Below are positions 1 to 7,502 of a stretch of 11,145 nucleotides of DNA, in pieces. Source of the stretch: Alphaproteobacteria bacterium MarineAlpha10_Bin3. Its GTDB lineage: Bacteria; Pseudomonadota; Alphaproteobacteria; UBA8366; GCA-2717185. The stretch covers positions 1 through 11,145 of the forward strand of contig PTKA01000007.1 in assembly GCA_002937525.1 (NCBI GenBank). The letters are read 5' to 3'. The notes beneath the pieces are model-generated. The model saw only the letters and a program-made list of their open reading frames with translations. It was not told the DNA's origin and did no database searches. Both the position numbers and the translations under genes were made by a program. The number at the start of each line of letters is the position of its first letter. The stretch's first letter is position 1.

Positions 1-2
1 AT

Positions 3-653
3 ATATTGGTCGATCTGGCGCCGTTCATCGATACCGCAAAACCGCGCCGCGCCGCCGCCCACCGCGCGCAGAGCCGCGCGCACCTGTCGGCGCGCCATGG
101 CATCGCGGCCACCGATGTCTGGATCGCGGTGACGGCGATGATGCGGTCGGGCGACAAGCTTGATTCCTACCGGCTGCTTGGCCGGGCGATGCCCCGGCTG
201 GCCGGACTGGCGCTGCACTGGTTGGTCGCTGGCGACGGTCCGGCGCGCGGCGATGTCGCGCGCGCGCTTGGCGCATCGCGAATTACCTATCTTGGCGCAC
301 TCGACCGGGCCGGGATCGACGCGCTGCACGCCGCCGCCGACCTTGCCGTCTGGCCGGCTTTGCGCGAAGCCTTCGGCATGGCCTTGCTGGAAGCGCAGGC
401 GGCGGGTCTTCCGGTCGTGGCCGGCGCGTCGCCCGGCGTGGCACGGATCGTCGCCGATGGGCAAACCGGGTTCTTGACGCCGGCCGGCGACGATAGAATG
501 CTGGCGGCGGCGGTCCAAAGGCTCGCCATTGACCCGCATGAACGCCGCGCCATGGGACAAGCCGCAATGCAAAAAGCCAAACTGCAACACGATATTGGCA
601 CCGCGGCGGCGCTGATCGGCCGGGTGCTGCAGGACGCCAAGGCGGCACCATGA
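3..653 (+). CDS. GT4-family glycosyltransferase, C-terminal part (5' end outside window)
   Basis: The frame is open to the left edge, so the true start lies outside; the TTG at base 6 is just an internal codon. What remains (about 215 residues) is the nucleotide-sugar-binding C-terminal Rossmann domain of a GT-B retaining glycosyltransferase. Seen directly: a strand ending in LVAGDGP (bases about 222-242), ITYLGALDR with a following AAADLAVWPALREAFG segment, and the E-x7-E pair of GT4 enzymes, with glutamates at bases 366-368 and 390-392 inside EAFGMALLEAQAAGLPVVA. GQTGFLTPAGD follows, the usual loop after the donor site. Such enzymes move a sugar from a nucleotide donor to a lipid, glycan or small acceptor in the cytosol; donor and acceptor are unknown here. 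Its stop overlaps the next start as ATGA (650-653), so it is cotranscribed with the phosphatase. Confidence 0.88.
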   Translation: MLVDLAPFIDTAKPRRAAAHRAQSRAHLSARHGIAATDVWIAVTAMMRSGDKLDSYRLLGRAMPRLAGLALHWLVAGDGPARGDVARALGASRITYLGALDRAGIDALHAAADLAVWPALREAFGMALLEAQAAGLPVVAGASPGVARIVADGQTGFLTPAGDDRMLAAAVQRLAIDPHERRAMGQAAMQKAKLQHDIGTAAALIGRVLQDAKAAP

Positions 654-1240
654 CTTTATTCGCGGTGATCCGCCATGGCCCGACCTCGTGGAACGAGACC
701 GGGATCGTACAGGGCCGCAGCGACATTCCGTTGAGCGATGCCGGACGCGCGCTGGTCGAAAGCTGGCGGCCACCGGGGGAATTATCCGGTTTTAGCTGGA
801 TTTCGAGCCCGCTTTGCCGCGCGGTGGAAACCGCGACTATCCTGAGCGGGCAAAAACCGGCGGCCGATCCACGCCTGATCGAAATGGATTGGGCGCAATG
901 GGAAGGCATGAAGCTGCCGGACCTTCGCCTGCAACTGGGCGATCTGATGAAGGCCTGGGAAGCCAAGGGGCTGGATTTTCACGCGCCGGGCGGCGAAAGC
1001 CCGCGCGACGTACAGACCCGGCTGCGCCCCCTGCTGGCGGCGCGGGCGCGAAACGGCGAAGCCACCGTCGCGGTCTGCCACAAGGGGGTCATCCGCGCGC
1101 TGTACGCGCTGGCGGTATCGTGGGACATGACCGACAAGCCGCCGCTGAAACTGCGCGACGATTGCGTCCATATATTCACCCTTGCGCCCGACGGCATGCC
1201 GTCGCCGCACCGGCTCAATCTGCCATTGACGGTGGCATGA
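650..1240 (+). CDS. Histidine phosphatase family protein (phosphoglycerate mutase-like)
   Basis: A 196-residue, probably cytosolic, single-domain enzyme of the branch-1 histidine phosphatase superfamily. The N-terminal RHG motif is at residues 8-10 (His9 would be the phospho-accepting histidine); Arg57 in SSPLCRA is the second phosphate-binding arginine; Glu78 or Glu85 in the EMDWAQWEG stretch is the likely proton donor; His144 in CHKG is the second catalytic histidine. All expected catalytic residues are therefore present. Length fits alpha-ribazole phosphatase/GpmB-like members rather than true glycolytic mutases, which are longer. Substrate cannot be inferred from sequence; between two glycosyltransferases, a sugar phosphate or nucleotide-sugar by-product is a reasonable guess. 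The ATG at 650 overlaps the upstream stop, with AAGG at 639-642 as a weak ribosome site. The stop overlaps the next gene's ATG at 1237. Confidence 0.9.
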   Translation: MTLFAVIRHGPTSWNETGIVQGRSDIPLSDAGRALVESWRPPGELSGFSWISSPLCRAVETATILSGQKPAADPRLIEMDWAQWEGMKLPDLRLQLGDLMKAWEAKGLDFHAPGGESPRDVQTRLRPLLAARARNGEATVAVCHKGVIRALYALAVSWDMTDKPPLKLRDDCVHIFTLAPDGMPSPHRLNLPLTVA

Positions 1241-2376
1241 CGGTCACGCGGCGCGCCCGCGTTATGTTTTATGTCCAGCATCTGCTGGGCGTCGGCCATC
1301 AGGCGCGCGCGGCGGCGCTCACGCGGGCGATGCAATCACGCGGGCTGAAGGTCGGCTATGTCAGCGGCGGGTTCAATGAAATAGCTCACGATCTGGGCGG
1401 CGCGGAACTTATCCAGCTACCGCCGGCGCGAACCGCCGATGCGACCTTCACAACGCTGCTGGACGGTGCCGGCCGGCCCACCGACGCGGCCTGGGAAGAC
1501 CGCCGGCGGCGCGCCCTGCTGGACGCCTTCGACGCCATTGCGCCCGATGTTGTTCTGATCGAGAGTTTTCCGTTCGGCCGCCGCCGGTTCCGGTTCGAAT
1601 TGCTGCCCCTGCTCGACGCCGCCAGGGGCCACGCGGCCATCGCCGCCTCGGTGCGCGATATTTTGGTTGAACGCGACGACCCCCAACGCACGCGCTGGAT
1701 CGTCGAGACGCTCAATCACTACTTCGACGCGGTCATCGTGCATGGCGACCCCGATATCGCCACCCTGGGCGACAGCTTCGCCGGCGCAGCGGCGATCGCC
1801 GGCCTGATCCGCTATTCCGGCTATGTCGCGAATGGGCCACCGTTGCGGCGCACGGCGCGCGGCGACGAAGTCGTCGTTTCGGCCGGCGGCGGCGCGGTTG
1901 GCGGGCCGCTATTGCGCACTGCACTCGCCGCCCGGCCGCTGACACGGCGGCCCGATGCGCCGTGGCGCCTGTTTACCGGCCCCAATCTGCCGAATGCGGA
2001 GCGAATCGCGCTTGTTGCGGCGCCCGGCGTAACAATCGAAACATTCCACGCCGATTTTAACGACATTTTAAGTGCGGCCGCCGTATCAATAAGCCAAGCT
2101 GGATACAACACCGTCATGGACCTCCTGATGACCCGAACCCGCGCCGTTCTTGTTCCATTTGCCGCCGCCGGAGAAACCGAGCAATCTCGCCGGGCGAAAA
2201 TTTTGGCCGAACGGGGTTATTTTCAGGTCGTTCCGGAAGCAAATTTATCGCCCGAATCGCTGGCCGCGGCCATTGAGCGCGCGCACCAAGCACCACCGCC
2301 CGACCCGGCCGCGATCGATTTCAACGGCGCCGCGCAAAGTGCTAAAATCATCGCCGAACTCGCGGCTGGCCGGTAA
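1237..2376 (+). CDS. Predicted GT-B glycosyltransferase, COG4671/MurG-like
   Basis: A 379-residue protein. The ATG at 1237 is chosen because it overlaps the phosphatase stop (ATGA) and begins right before the first beta strand, RVMFYVQHLLGVGH (residues 8-21), the glycine/histidine-rich acceptor loop typical of COG4671 predicted glycosyltransferases. The N-terminal domain runs to about residue 200. The C-terminal donor domain begins with VVVSAGGGAVGG (212-223) and contains ISQAGYNTVMDLL (285-297) and VPFAAAGETEQ (306-316), the MurG/UDP-GlcNAc-epimerase-like pattern that binds the nucleotide sugar. No signal peptide or membrane helix is seen, so it is probably cytosolic or peripheral. Codons around 2040-2240 are noticeably more A/T-rich than the flanks. 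Family members are annotated only by similarity; the donor and acceptor are unknown. The earlier in-frame region from 814 is overlap with the phosphatase, not part of this gene. Confidence 0.85.
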   Translation: MTVTRRARVMFYVQHLLGVGHQARAAALTRAMQSRGLKVGYVSGGFNEIAHDLGGAELIQLPPARTADATFTTLLDGAGRPTDAAWEDRRRRALLDAFDAIAPDVVLIESFPFGRRRFRFELLPLLDAARGHAAIAASVRDILVERDDPQRTRWIVETLNHYFDAVIVHGDPDIATLGDSFAGAAAIAGLIRYSGYVANGPPLRRTARGDEVVVSAGGGAVGGPLLRTALAARPLTRRPDAPWRLFTGPNLPNAERIALVAAPGVTIETFHADFNDILSAAAVSISQAGYNTVMDLLMTRTRAVLVPFAAAGETEQSRRAKILAERGYFQVVPEANLSPESLAAAIERAHQAPPPDPAAIDFNGAAQSAKIIAELAAGR

Positions 2377-2403
2377 TTGAATAGTCGGCTATATAACCTC
2401 GCC

Positions 2404-3174
2404 ATGCCTGCCGTTTTTCCCGCCAAAAACGCTGCAACCTGGTTGGGTTTAACCGCCGAGCTGGACATAATCGCGGCATCGGGCCGGACCGCCGAATTCT
2501 GGTGGCGGGACGACGATGCGACCCGGCCCGGCGCGGCGCTGGACCGGCTACTGCGCATCGCGCAATCGCGCGCGCTGGCGCTGGCGGTCATTCCCCAGGG
2601 CGCGACCGCCGCCCTCGCCCGGCATCTTGAAGGCGTCGACAATGTCACGGTTTTGCAGCACGGTTTCGCGCACGCCAACCATGCGCCGGCTTCCCAGAAA
2701 AAGGCCGAATTCGGCCCGCACCGGCCCTTGCCGGCGATGCTGCGGGAGATCGATGACGGCCGGGCCCGGCTCGAAGACCTGTTCGCGGACCGCTTCCTGC
2801 CGGTCTTCGTGCCGCCGTGGAACCGCATCGCGGACGATCTGCCGGCGGCGCTGATGGCGCGCGGGTACCGCGGCGTGTCCTGTTTTGGCCGGCGGCCACC
2901 CGAGGCCGCACGGTACATTATGAACTGTCATGTCGACCCTATCGACTGGCGGGGAAGCCGTGGATTCGCCGGCGTCGGACAGGCGCTGAAACCCCTGATC
3001 GGCCAGCTTGCGGCCGGACCGGTCGCGACGCCCCCGGAACCGCTTGGCATCCTTACCCATCACCGCGATCACGATTGCGGCGGTTGGCGGTTCATCGAAG
3101 ACCTGCTGGCGGCGACCCGCGATCATCCCGCGGTCGAATGGCGCTCGGCATCCAATATCGCGGCGGGTTTCTAG
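2404..3174 (+). CDS. Polysaccharide deacetylase family protein (divergent NodB-fold)
   Basis: A 256-residue protein if started at the ATG at 2404; a TTG at 2377, directly after the previous stop, would add nine residues (NSRLYNLA-like, not conserved-looking). Neither has a good ribosome site. It carries the metal-site pattern of carbohydrate esterase family 4: WRDDDAT (Asp36-38), then QHGFAHANH (His86, His90, His93), and the FVPPWNR loop (135-141), where CE4 enzymes have their substrate-binding Arg/Pro loop. LTHHRDHD (218-224) supplies the late catalytic histidine. No signal peptide is visible, which is unusual for enzymes acting on exported polysaccharide and suggests a cytosolic sugar substrate or lipid-linked intermediate. 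Members remove N- or O-acetyl groups from sugars; here the substrate is probably a product of the two neighbouring glycosyltransferases (inference). It ends in a real TAG stop, one base before the next ATG. Confidence 0.85.
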   Translation: MPAVFPAKNAATWLGLTAELDIIAASGRTAEFWWRDDDATRPGAALDRLLRIAQSRALALAVIPQGATAALARHLEGVDNVTVLQHGFAHANHAPASQKKAEFGPHRPLPAMLREIDDGRARLEDLFADRFLPVFVPPWNRIADDLPAALMARGYRGVSCFGRRPPEAARYIMNCHVDPIDWRGSRGFAGVGQALKPLIGQLAAGPVATPPEPLGILTHHRDHDCGGWRFIEDLLAATRDHPAVEWRSASNIAAGF

Positions 3175-3175
3175 C

Positions 3176-3679
3176 ATGGTCCACCGTTACGTCGCGTCGA
3201 GTCTGTATGGCGATTACCTGCGCGCAGCGATCGGCACCGTGTTCCTGGGCACGCCGTTGTATTTCGCCGCCGAAAGCCCGGTCGTCGCGACGATTCTTGG
3301 CTGCTTGCTGCTGTTGTTCGTCGGCTTTGGCGTCCGCACCGGCCTGCGTCATATGACGCGGATTGAAACCACGCCCGATGCCCTGGTCACCATCGGGCCG
3401 TTTGGGCGCGCCATGCCGTGGTCCGGCATCAACAAGGTCGAGTTGAAATATTTCTCCACACAGCGCAACCGGACCGGCGGCGACGGCTGGATCCAGCTTA
3501 TCGTCTGTGACCCGGCGGGTTGCCTGAAGCTGGAATCGTCGCTGAACGGCTTCGATCAACTGGTCGCCAAGATCGCGGACGCGGCGTTCCGCAATGGGGC
3601 GGAAATGTCGGAATTGACCGTCGAAAACCTTACCATGATGGGCATAACCTTAACCTTCGCGGAGGAAGATGCGGAATGA
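3176..3679 (+). CDS. Uncharacterised small membrane protein, two predicted helices and a soluble C-terminal domain
   Basis: I do not recognise this 167-residue protein. The ATG at 3176 lies one base after the deacetylase stop, and the stop overlaps the ABC ATPase start as ATGA (3676-3679). Residues about 16-33 and 35-54 form two closely spaced hydrophobic segments, giving a membrane hairpin; GLRHMTRIETTPDAL follows. The soluble remainder has an alternating beta pattern (ALVTIGPFGRAMPWSGINKVEL, then WIQLIVCDPAGCLKLES) and ends in a helix (residues 125-139). This architecture, two helices then a beta-rich domain whose first strands read like 'value, then conversion at W-x-x-I', resembles the bacterial PH-like domains of YdbT/YcxB-type membrane proteins, but that comparison is from memory. 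Function unknown; position suggests it is made together with the importer. Confidence 0.8.
   Translation: MVHRYVASSLYGDYLRAAIGTVFLGTPLYFAAESPVVATILGCLLLLFVGFGVRTGLRHMTRIETTPDALVTIGPFGRAMPWSGINKVELKYFSTQRNRTGGDGWIQLIVCDPAGCLKLESSLNGFDQLVAKIADAAFRNGAEMSELTVENLTMMGITLTFAEEDAE
3661..3665 (+). promoter_or_regulatory. Ribosome binding site of the ABC ATPase gene
   Basis: GGAGG ends 10 bases before the ATG at 3676, inside the end of the preceding gene. It decides the ATPase start in favour of 3676 over upstream in-frame codons, which would merely read the preceding gene in another frame. Confidence 0.75.
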
Positions 3680-5574
3680 CAACGATCCGTAATCTGCTGT
3701 CGGTCGAAAACCTGCAAATCCGTTTCAGGCTGCCCGAGGGCAAAATCGAAGCGGTCAAGGATGTTTCCTTTCGCGTGGCACCCGGCGCCACGGTCGCACT
3801 TGTCGGCGAATCCGGGTCGGGAAAGTCGGTGGTATCCCAGGCCATCATGGGCATCCTTCCCAAGGCGGCGGAAATCAGCCGCGGCCGCATCCTGTTCAAC
3901 GACCCCGCCAAGCCAGGCCAGACCATCGATATCGCGGCGCTCAATGCCGGCGGCGCCGACATGCGCGCAATTCGCGGCGACCGCATCTCGATCATCTTTC
4001 AGGAACCGATGACCTCGCTCTCGCCGCTGCACACGGTCGGCGACCAGATCAGCGAAGCGCTTCATCTGCACCGTACATGCAGCAAGCCCGAAGGCCAGGA
4101 ACTGACCCGGGAAATGCTGCGGCTGGTCGGGTTCCCGGACCCGGCGCGCGTATTGCGCACCTACCCGTTCGAGCTGTCCGGCGGTTTGCGGCAACGCGCA
4201 ATGATCGCCATGGCGCTGATCTGCCGGCCGGCTTTGCTGATCGCCGACGAACCGACGACCGCGCTGGACGTCACCATACAAGCGCAAATTCTGAAGCTGG
4301 TCGCCGACTTGCAGGCGGAACTCGGCATGGCGGTGCTGATGATCACGCATGACCTTGGCGTCGTCGCCAACATGGCCGACGAAGTCGTCATCATGTATCA
4401 CGGCGAGGTCATGGAAGCGGGCACGCTGGACCATATTTTCCGCGACGCCCATCACCCCTACCTCAAGGCGCTGCAACGCGCGGTGCCGCGCTTCCACATG
4501 GCGCCGGACGAACGGCTGACGCCGATCCGCGCAATCAAGCCAAAGCGTGGCTTTCTGCACGCCGCCAAGCGGCCCTGGCCCGAGGACGCGGACGCCGCCG
4601 GGCCGCTACTCAAGGTCGAGGGCTTGCGCAAGGCATTCGCCATCCGCAAAAGCGGCTGGTTCGGCGGCGCAAAACATGACCCGGTCGTCGCCGTCGACGA
4701 TGTCAGCTTTGAAATCGCGCGCGGCGAATGTCTTGGTCTGGTCGGCGAAAGCGGCTGCGGCAAGACGACGGTGGCCAAGATGCTGATGCGTTCAATTTCC
4801 GCCGATAGCGGATCGGTGACCTTCAACGATTATGGCACGCCGGTCGATATTTTGGGGTTGAGCGCCGAAAAACTCAATCCCTTCCGGCGAAAGATGCAGT
4901 TTATTTTCCAGGACCCGTACAGTTCCCTGAATCCGCGCATGACCGTGTTCGATATCATCACCGAACCGCTGGTCATCCACAAGATCGGCGACGACGAAAG
5001 CCGCCGCCAATGCGCCCGGGAATTGATGGAACTCATCGGGCTGAATATCCAGCATTTGAACCGCTACCCGCACAGCTTTTCCGGCGGCCAGCGCCAGCGT
5101 ATCGGCATCGCCCGGGCGCTGGCGCTGCAACCCGATCTGTTGATTTGCGACGAGCCGGTATCCGCCCTCGATGTTTCGGTGCAAGCGCAGGTTCTCAACC
5201 TGCTGAAGGATCTGCAAAGCGAGCTGGGACTGACCTATTTGTTCATTTCGCACAATCTGGCCGTGGTCGATTACATCGCCGACACAATCGCGGTGATGTG
5301 CCATGGCCAGCTGGTTGAATCCGCGCCCTGCGCCGGATTGTTCGGCAATCCGGTACACCCCTACACCCGCTCCCTTCTGCGCGCGGTGCCGGAACCGGAC
5401 CCGGACCGGCCGCTGGATTTCTCCGCCATTCTGGGCGACCGGGCATCGACCCCCGCCGATTGGCCGGCCCCCTTTACCACGGACGGCGATGTGCGGCCGG
5501 CGCTGCGCAATATCAGCGCCAACCATTTCGTGCGGGCGCTGCCCGGCGCCGATTTAGGAGCCTGGACGCAATGA
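3676..5574 (+). CDS. Fused two-domain ABC transporter ATPase, peptide/nickel class (YejF/GsiA-like)
   Basis: A 632-residue cytosolic ATPase with both nucleotide-binding domains on one chain, energising the permeases encoded downstream. Domain 1: Walker A GESGSGKS (44-51), Q-loop [10 protein letters not shown] (108-117), signature LSGGLRQR (167-174), Walker B LLIADEP (187-193), H-loop His225 in ITHD, and the HHPYLKAL tail (259-266) typical of oligopeptide/dipeptide ATPases. Domain 2: Walker A GESGCGKT (357-364), Q-loop [10 protein letters not shown] (411-420), signature FSGGQRQR (468-475), Walker B LLICDEP (488-494), H-loop His526 in ISHN, and HPYTRSLL (561-568). All catalytic elements are intact in both halves. 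This DppD-DppF fusion is the arrangement seen in YejF and GsiA. A roughly 60-residue C-terminal extension after 572 ends in the ATGA overlap with the binding-protein gene. Confidence 0.95.
   Translation: MTTIRNLLSVENLQIRFRLPEGKIEAVKDVSFRVAPGATVALVGESGSGKSVVSQAIMGILPKAAEISRGRILFNDPAKPGQTIDIAALNAGGADMRAIRGDRISIIFQEPMTSLSPLHTVGDQISEALHLHRTCSKPEGQELTREMLRLVGFPDPARVLRTYPFELSGGLRQRAMIAMALICRPALLIADEPTTALDVTIQAQILKLVADLQAELGMAVLMITHDLGVVANMADEVVIMYHGEVMEAGTLDHIFRDAHHPYLKALQRAVPRFHMAPDERLTPIRAIKPKRGFLHAAKRPWPEDADAAGPLLKVEGLRKAFAIRKSGWFGGAKHDPVVAVDDVSFEIARGECLGLVGESGCGKTTVAKMLMRSISADSGSVTFNDYGTPVDILGLSAEKLNPFRRKMQFIFQDPYSSLNPRMTVFDIITEPLVIHKIGDDESRRQCARELMELIGLNIQHLNRYPHSFSGGQRQRIGIARALALQPDLLICDEPVSALDVSVQAQVLNLLKDLQSELGLTYLFISHNLAVVDYIADTIAVMCHGQLVESAPCAGLFGNPVHPYTRSLLRAVPEPDPDRPLDFSAILGDRASTPADWPAPFTTDGDVRPALRNISANHFVRALPGADLGAWTQ
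5556..5560 (+). promoter_or_regulatory. Ribosome binding site of the substrate-binding protein gene
   Basis: AGGAG lies 10 bases before the ATG at 5571, within the last codons of the ATPase gene. It fixes the start of the binding protein at 5571, exactly where a signal peptide begins. A strong site here would raise output of the binding protein relative to the ATPase, as importers usually need. Confidence 0.75.
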
Positions 5575-7487
5575 AACGACGCTATCTTAAATTCGCGGCG
5601 ATCGGGCTGGCGCTGGCGATGCCGGCCGCCGCCGGCGCACAAATGCTGGTCGAACCGCCATCGCTGGCGCCGCTGGTGGAGGGCGGCAAGCTGCCGCCAT
5701 TGGCGCAACGGCTGCCGGATACCCCCGTGGTCCTGGCGATGGACCAGCCCGGCCAGTCCATCGGCCGCCATGGCGGCACCCTGAACACGATCATGGCGCG
5801 GTCCAAGGATGTGCGTTTGATGGTCGTCTACGGCTATGCGCGGTTGGTCAAGTTCGACCGAAACCTGAATCTGGTTCCCGACATCCTGGAACGGATCGAG
5901 GTGAAGGATGGCAAAATCTTCACCTTCTATCTGCGGCCCGGCCATAAATGGTCCGACGGCCAGCCCTTCACCACCGAGGATTTCCGCTACTACTGGGAAG
6001 ATGTCGCCAACAATGATCTGCTGTCGCCGATCGGTCCGTCCGCCCTGCTTCGCGTCGATGGCGAGCTGCCAACCGTCACCTTCATCGACAAGACCACTTT
6101 GCGCTACGCCTGGTCGAAGCCCAACCCCGCCTTCCTGCCGGCGCTGGCCGGCGCGCGGCCGTTTTACATTTACCGCCCGGCCCATTACCTGCGTAAATAT
6201 CACGCCCGCTATAACGATACCGAAAAACTGAACGCCAAGGCGAAGCAGAAGGGGCAGCGGAGCTGGGCCGCCCTGCACAACAAGTACGATCACCAGTACA
6301 AGAACAAGAATATCGAACTGCCGACGCTACAGCCCTGGGTGAACACCACCGAGGGGCCGGCCGAACGCTTCATCTTCAAGCGCAATCCCTATTACTACAA
6401 GATCGACCGCAACGGGTTGCAACTGCCCTATATCGACCAGGTGATATTCAGCATCGCCAGCGGCAAGATCATCCCGGCCCAGGTCGGGACCGGACAATCC
6501 GATCTGCAGGCGCGGTATCTGCGGTTCGCCAATTTCACGTTTTTGAAGGCCAACGAGAAGAAAAGCCGCTACCAGGCCCGGCTCTGGCGCATCGCCAAGG
6601 GATCCCATCTGACGTTGTTTCCGAACCTCAACGTGAACGATCCGGTCTGGCGAAAGCTGCTGCGCGAGGTGCGGTTTCGCCGCGCGCTGTCTTTGGCGGT
6701 CGACCGGTTCGAGTTGAACCAGGTGATCTATTACGGCCTGGCGATCGAAGCGCAGAATACGGTCTTGCCGGAAAGCACGCTGTTCCGCAAAGAATATCAG
6801 AAGGCCTGGGCCAAACACGACCCCAGCCAAGCCAACCGGCTGCTGGACTCGCTTGGCCTCGACAAGCGCAATGACAGTGGAATTCGGCTGTTACCGGATG
6901 GCCGTCCGATAGAAATCATCGTCGAGTCCACTGGTGAGAGTACCGAAGAGGCCGATATTCTCGAACTTGTCGCCGACCAGTGGGCCAAGGTCGGCGTGAA
7001 GATGCTCACCAAACCGTCGCAGCGCGAGGTCATGCGGAACCGGATTTACGCCGGCGAAACGCTGATGGCGATCTCCTCCGGGCTGGAAAACGGCGTACCC
7101 ACCGCGGATATGGACCCCAGCGGTCTCGCCCCCACCGAACAGGTGCAATATCAATGGTCCAAATGGGGCCAGTACCGCGAAAGCAATGGCCGCATGGGGC
7201 AGCCAATCGACATGGCGATGCCCAAGCGCCTGGCCGCGTTAAACGCCAAATGGCGCCTGGCGACCGGCACCGCGCAACGCCGCGATATCTGGCATGAAAT
7301 GCTGGCGATCAACGCCGACCGGGTTTTCACGATCGGGCTGATATCGGGCGTCCTGCAACCGGTCGTGGTCCGCAATAATTTGCGGAACGTGCCGGTAAAG
7401 GGCATCTATAACTGGGATCCGGGCGCGCATTTTGGCATCTACGGCATGGACAGTTTCTGGTTCGCGCCCGAAGCCGCGGCGAAATAA
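5571..7487 (+). CDS. Periplasmic substrate-binding protein of a peptide-class ABC importer (SBP_bac_5)
   Basis: A 638-residue secreted protein. The first 23 residues are a classical signal peptide: MKRR, a hydrophobic core IGLALAMPAA, then AGA before Gln24 as a signal peptidase I site; there is no lipobox cysteine. The SBP_bac_5 hallmark, a strand followed by GHKWSDGQPFTTEDFRYYWE (residues 124-143), is clear, and ERFIFKRNPYYYKID (265-279) matches the later 'NPxYY' element. VRFRRALSLAVDR is the usual helix of the second lobe. The protein is longer than DppA/OppA (about 500-540 residues); the extra length includes a lysine-rich, hydrophilic stretch at about 205-250. It would capture the solute in the periplasm and deliver it to the permeases; peptides are the commonest guess, but sugars, opines or other ligands are known in this family. 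Confidence 0.92.
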   Translation: MKRRYLKFAAIGLALAMPAAAGAQMLVEPPSLAPLVEGGKLPPLAQRLPDTPVVLAMDQPGQSIGRHGGTLNTIMARSKDVRLMVVYGYARLVKFDRNLNLVPDILERIEVKDGKIFTFYLRPGHKWSDGQPFTTEDFRYYWEDVANNDLLSPIGPSALLRVDGELPTVTFIDKTTLRYAWSKPNPAFLPALAGARPFYIYRPAHYLRKYHARYNDTEKLNAKAKQKGQRSWAALHNKYDHQYKNKNIELPTLQPWVNTTEGPAERFIFKRNPYYYKIDRNGLQLPYIDQVIFSIASGKIIPAQVGTGQSDLQARYLRFANFTFLKANEKKSRYQARLWRIAKGSHLTLFPNLNVNDPVWRKLLREVRFRRALSLAVDRFELNQVIYYGLAIEAQNTVLPESTLFRKEYQKAWAKHDPSQANRLLDSLGLDKRNDSGIRLLPDGRPIEIIVESTGESTEEADILELVADQWAKVGVKMLTKPSQREVMRNRIYAGETLMAISSGLENGVPTADMDPSGLAPTEQVQYQWSKWGQYRESNGRMGQPIDMAMPKRLAALNAKWRLATGTAQRRDIWHEMLAINADRVFTIGLISGVLQPVVVRNNLRNVPVKGIYNWDPGAHFGIYGMDSFWFAPEAAAK

Positions 7488-7490
7488 GGC

Positions 7491-7495
7491 AAAGG
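7491..7495 (+). promoter_or_regulatory. Ribosome binding site of the first permease gene
   Basis: AAAGG sits 7 bases before the ATG at 7503, within the 15-base gap after the binding-protein stop. This gap is too short for a promoter or terminator, so the permease depends on upstream transcription. Confidence 0.6.
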
Positions 7496-7502
7496 CACGG
7501 TC

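Noticed and set aside
814..1236. Upstream in-frame extension of the COG4671 glycosyltransferase
   Set aside because: It reads the histidine phosphatase in another frame; the ATG at 1237 overlaps the phosphatase stop and directly precedes the first conserved strand.
3520..3675. Upstream extension of the ABC ATPase
   Set aside because: The extra 52 codons overlap the preceding gene in another frame, whereas 3676 has a GGAGG site at proper spacing.
3556..4560. A 334-codon minus-strand open frame opposite the ABC ATPase
   Set aside because: The plus strand carries intact Walker and signature motifs; the antisense translation is rich in Arg, His, Asp and Gln with no recognisable domain.
5460..5570. 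Upstream extension of the substrate-binding protein
   Set aside because: It would bury the signal peptide that starts exactly at 5571.
5361..6293. A 310-codon minus-strand open frame across the ATPase/binding-protein junction
   Set aside because: It spans two confident plus-strand genes and has no ribosome site or domain pattern.
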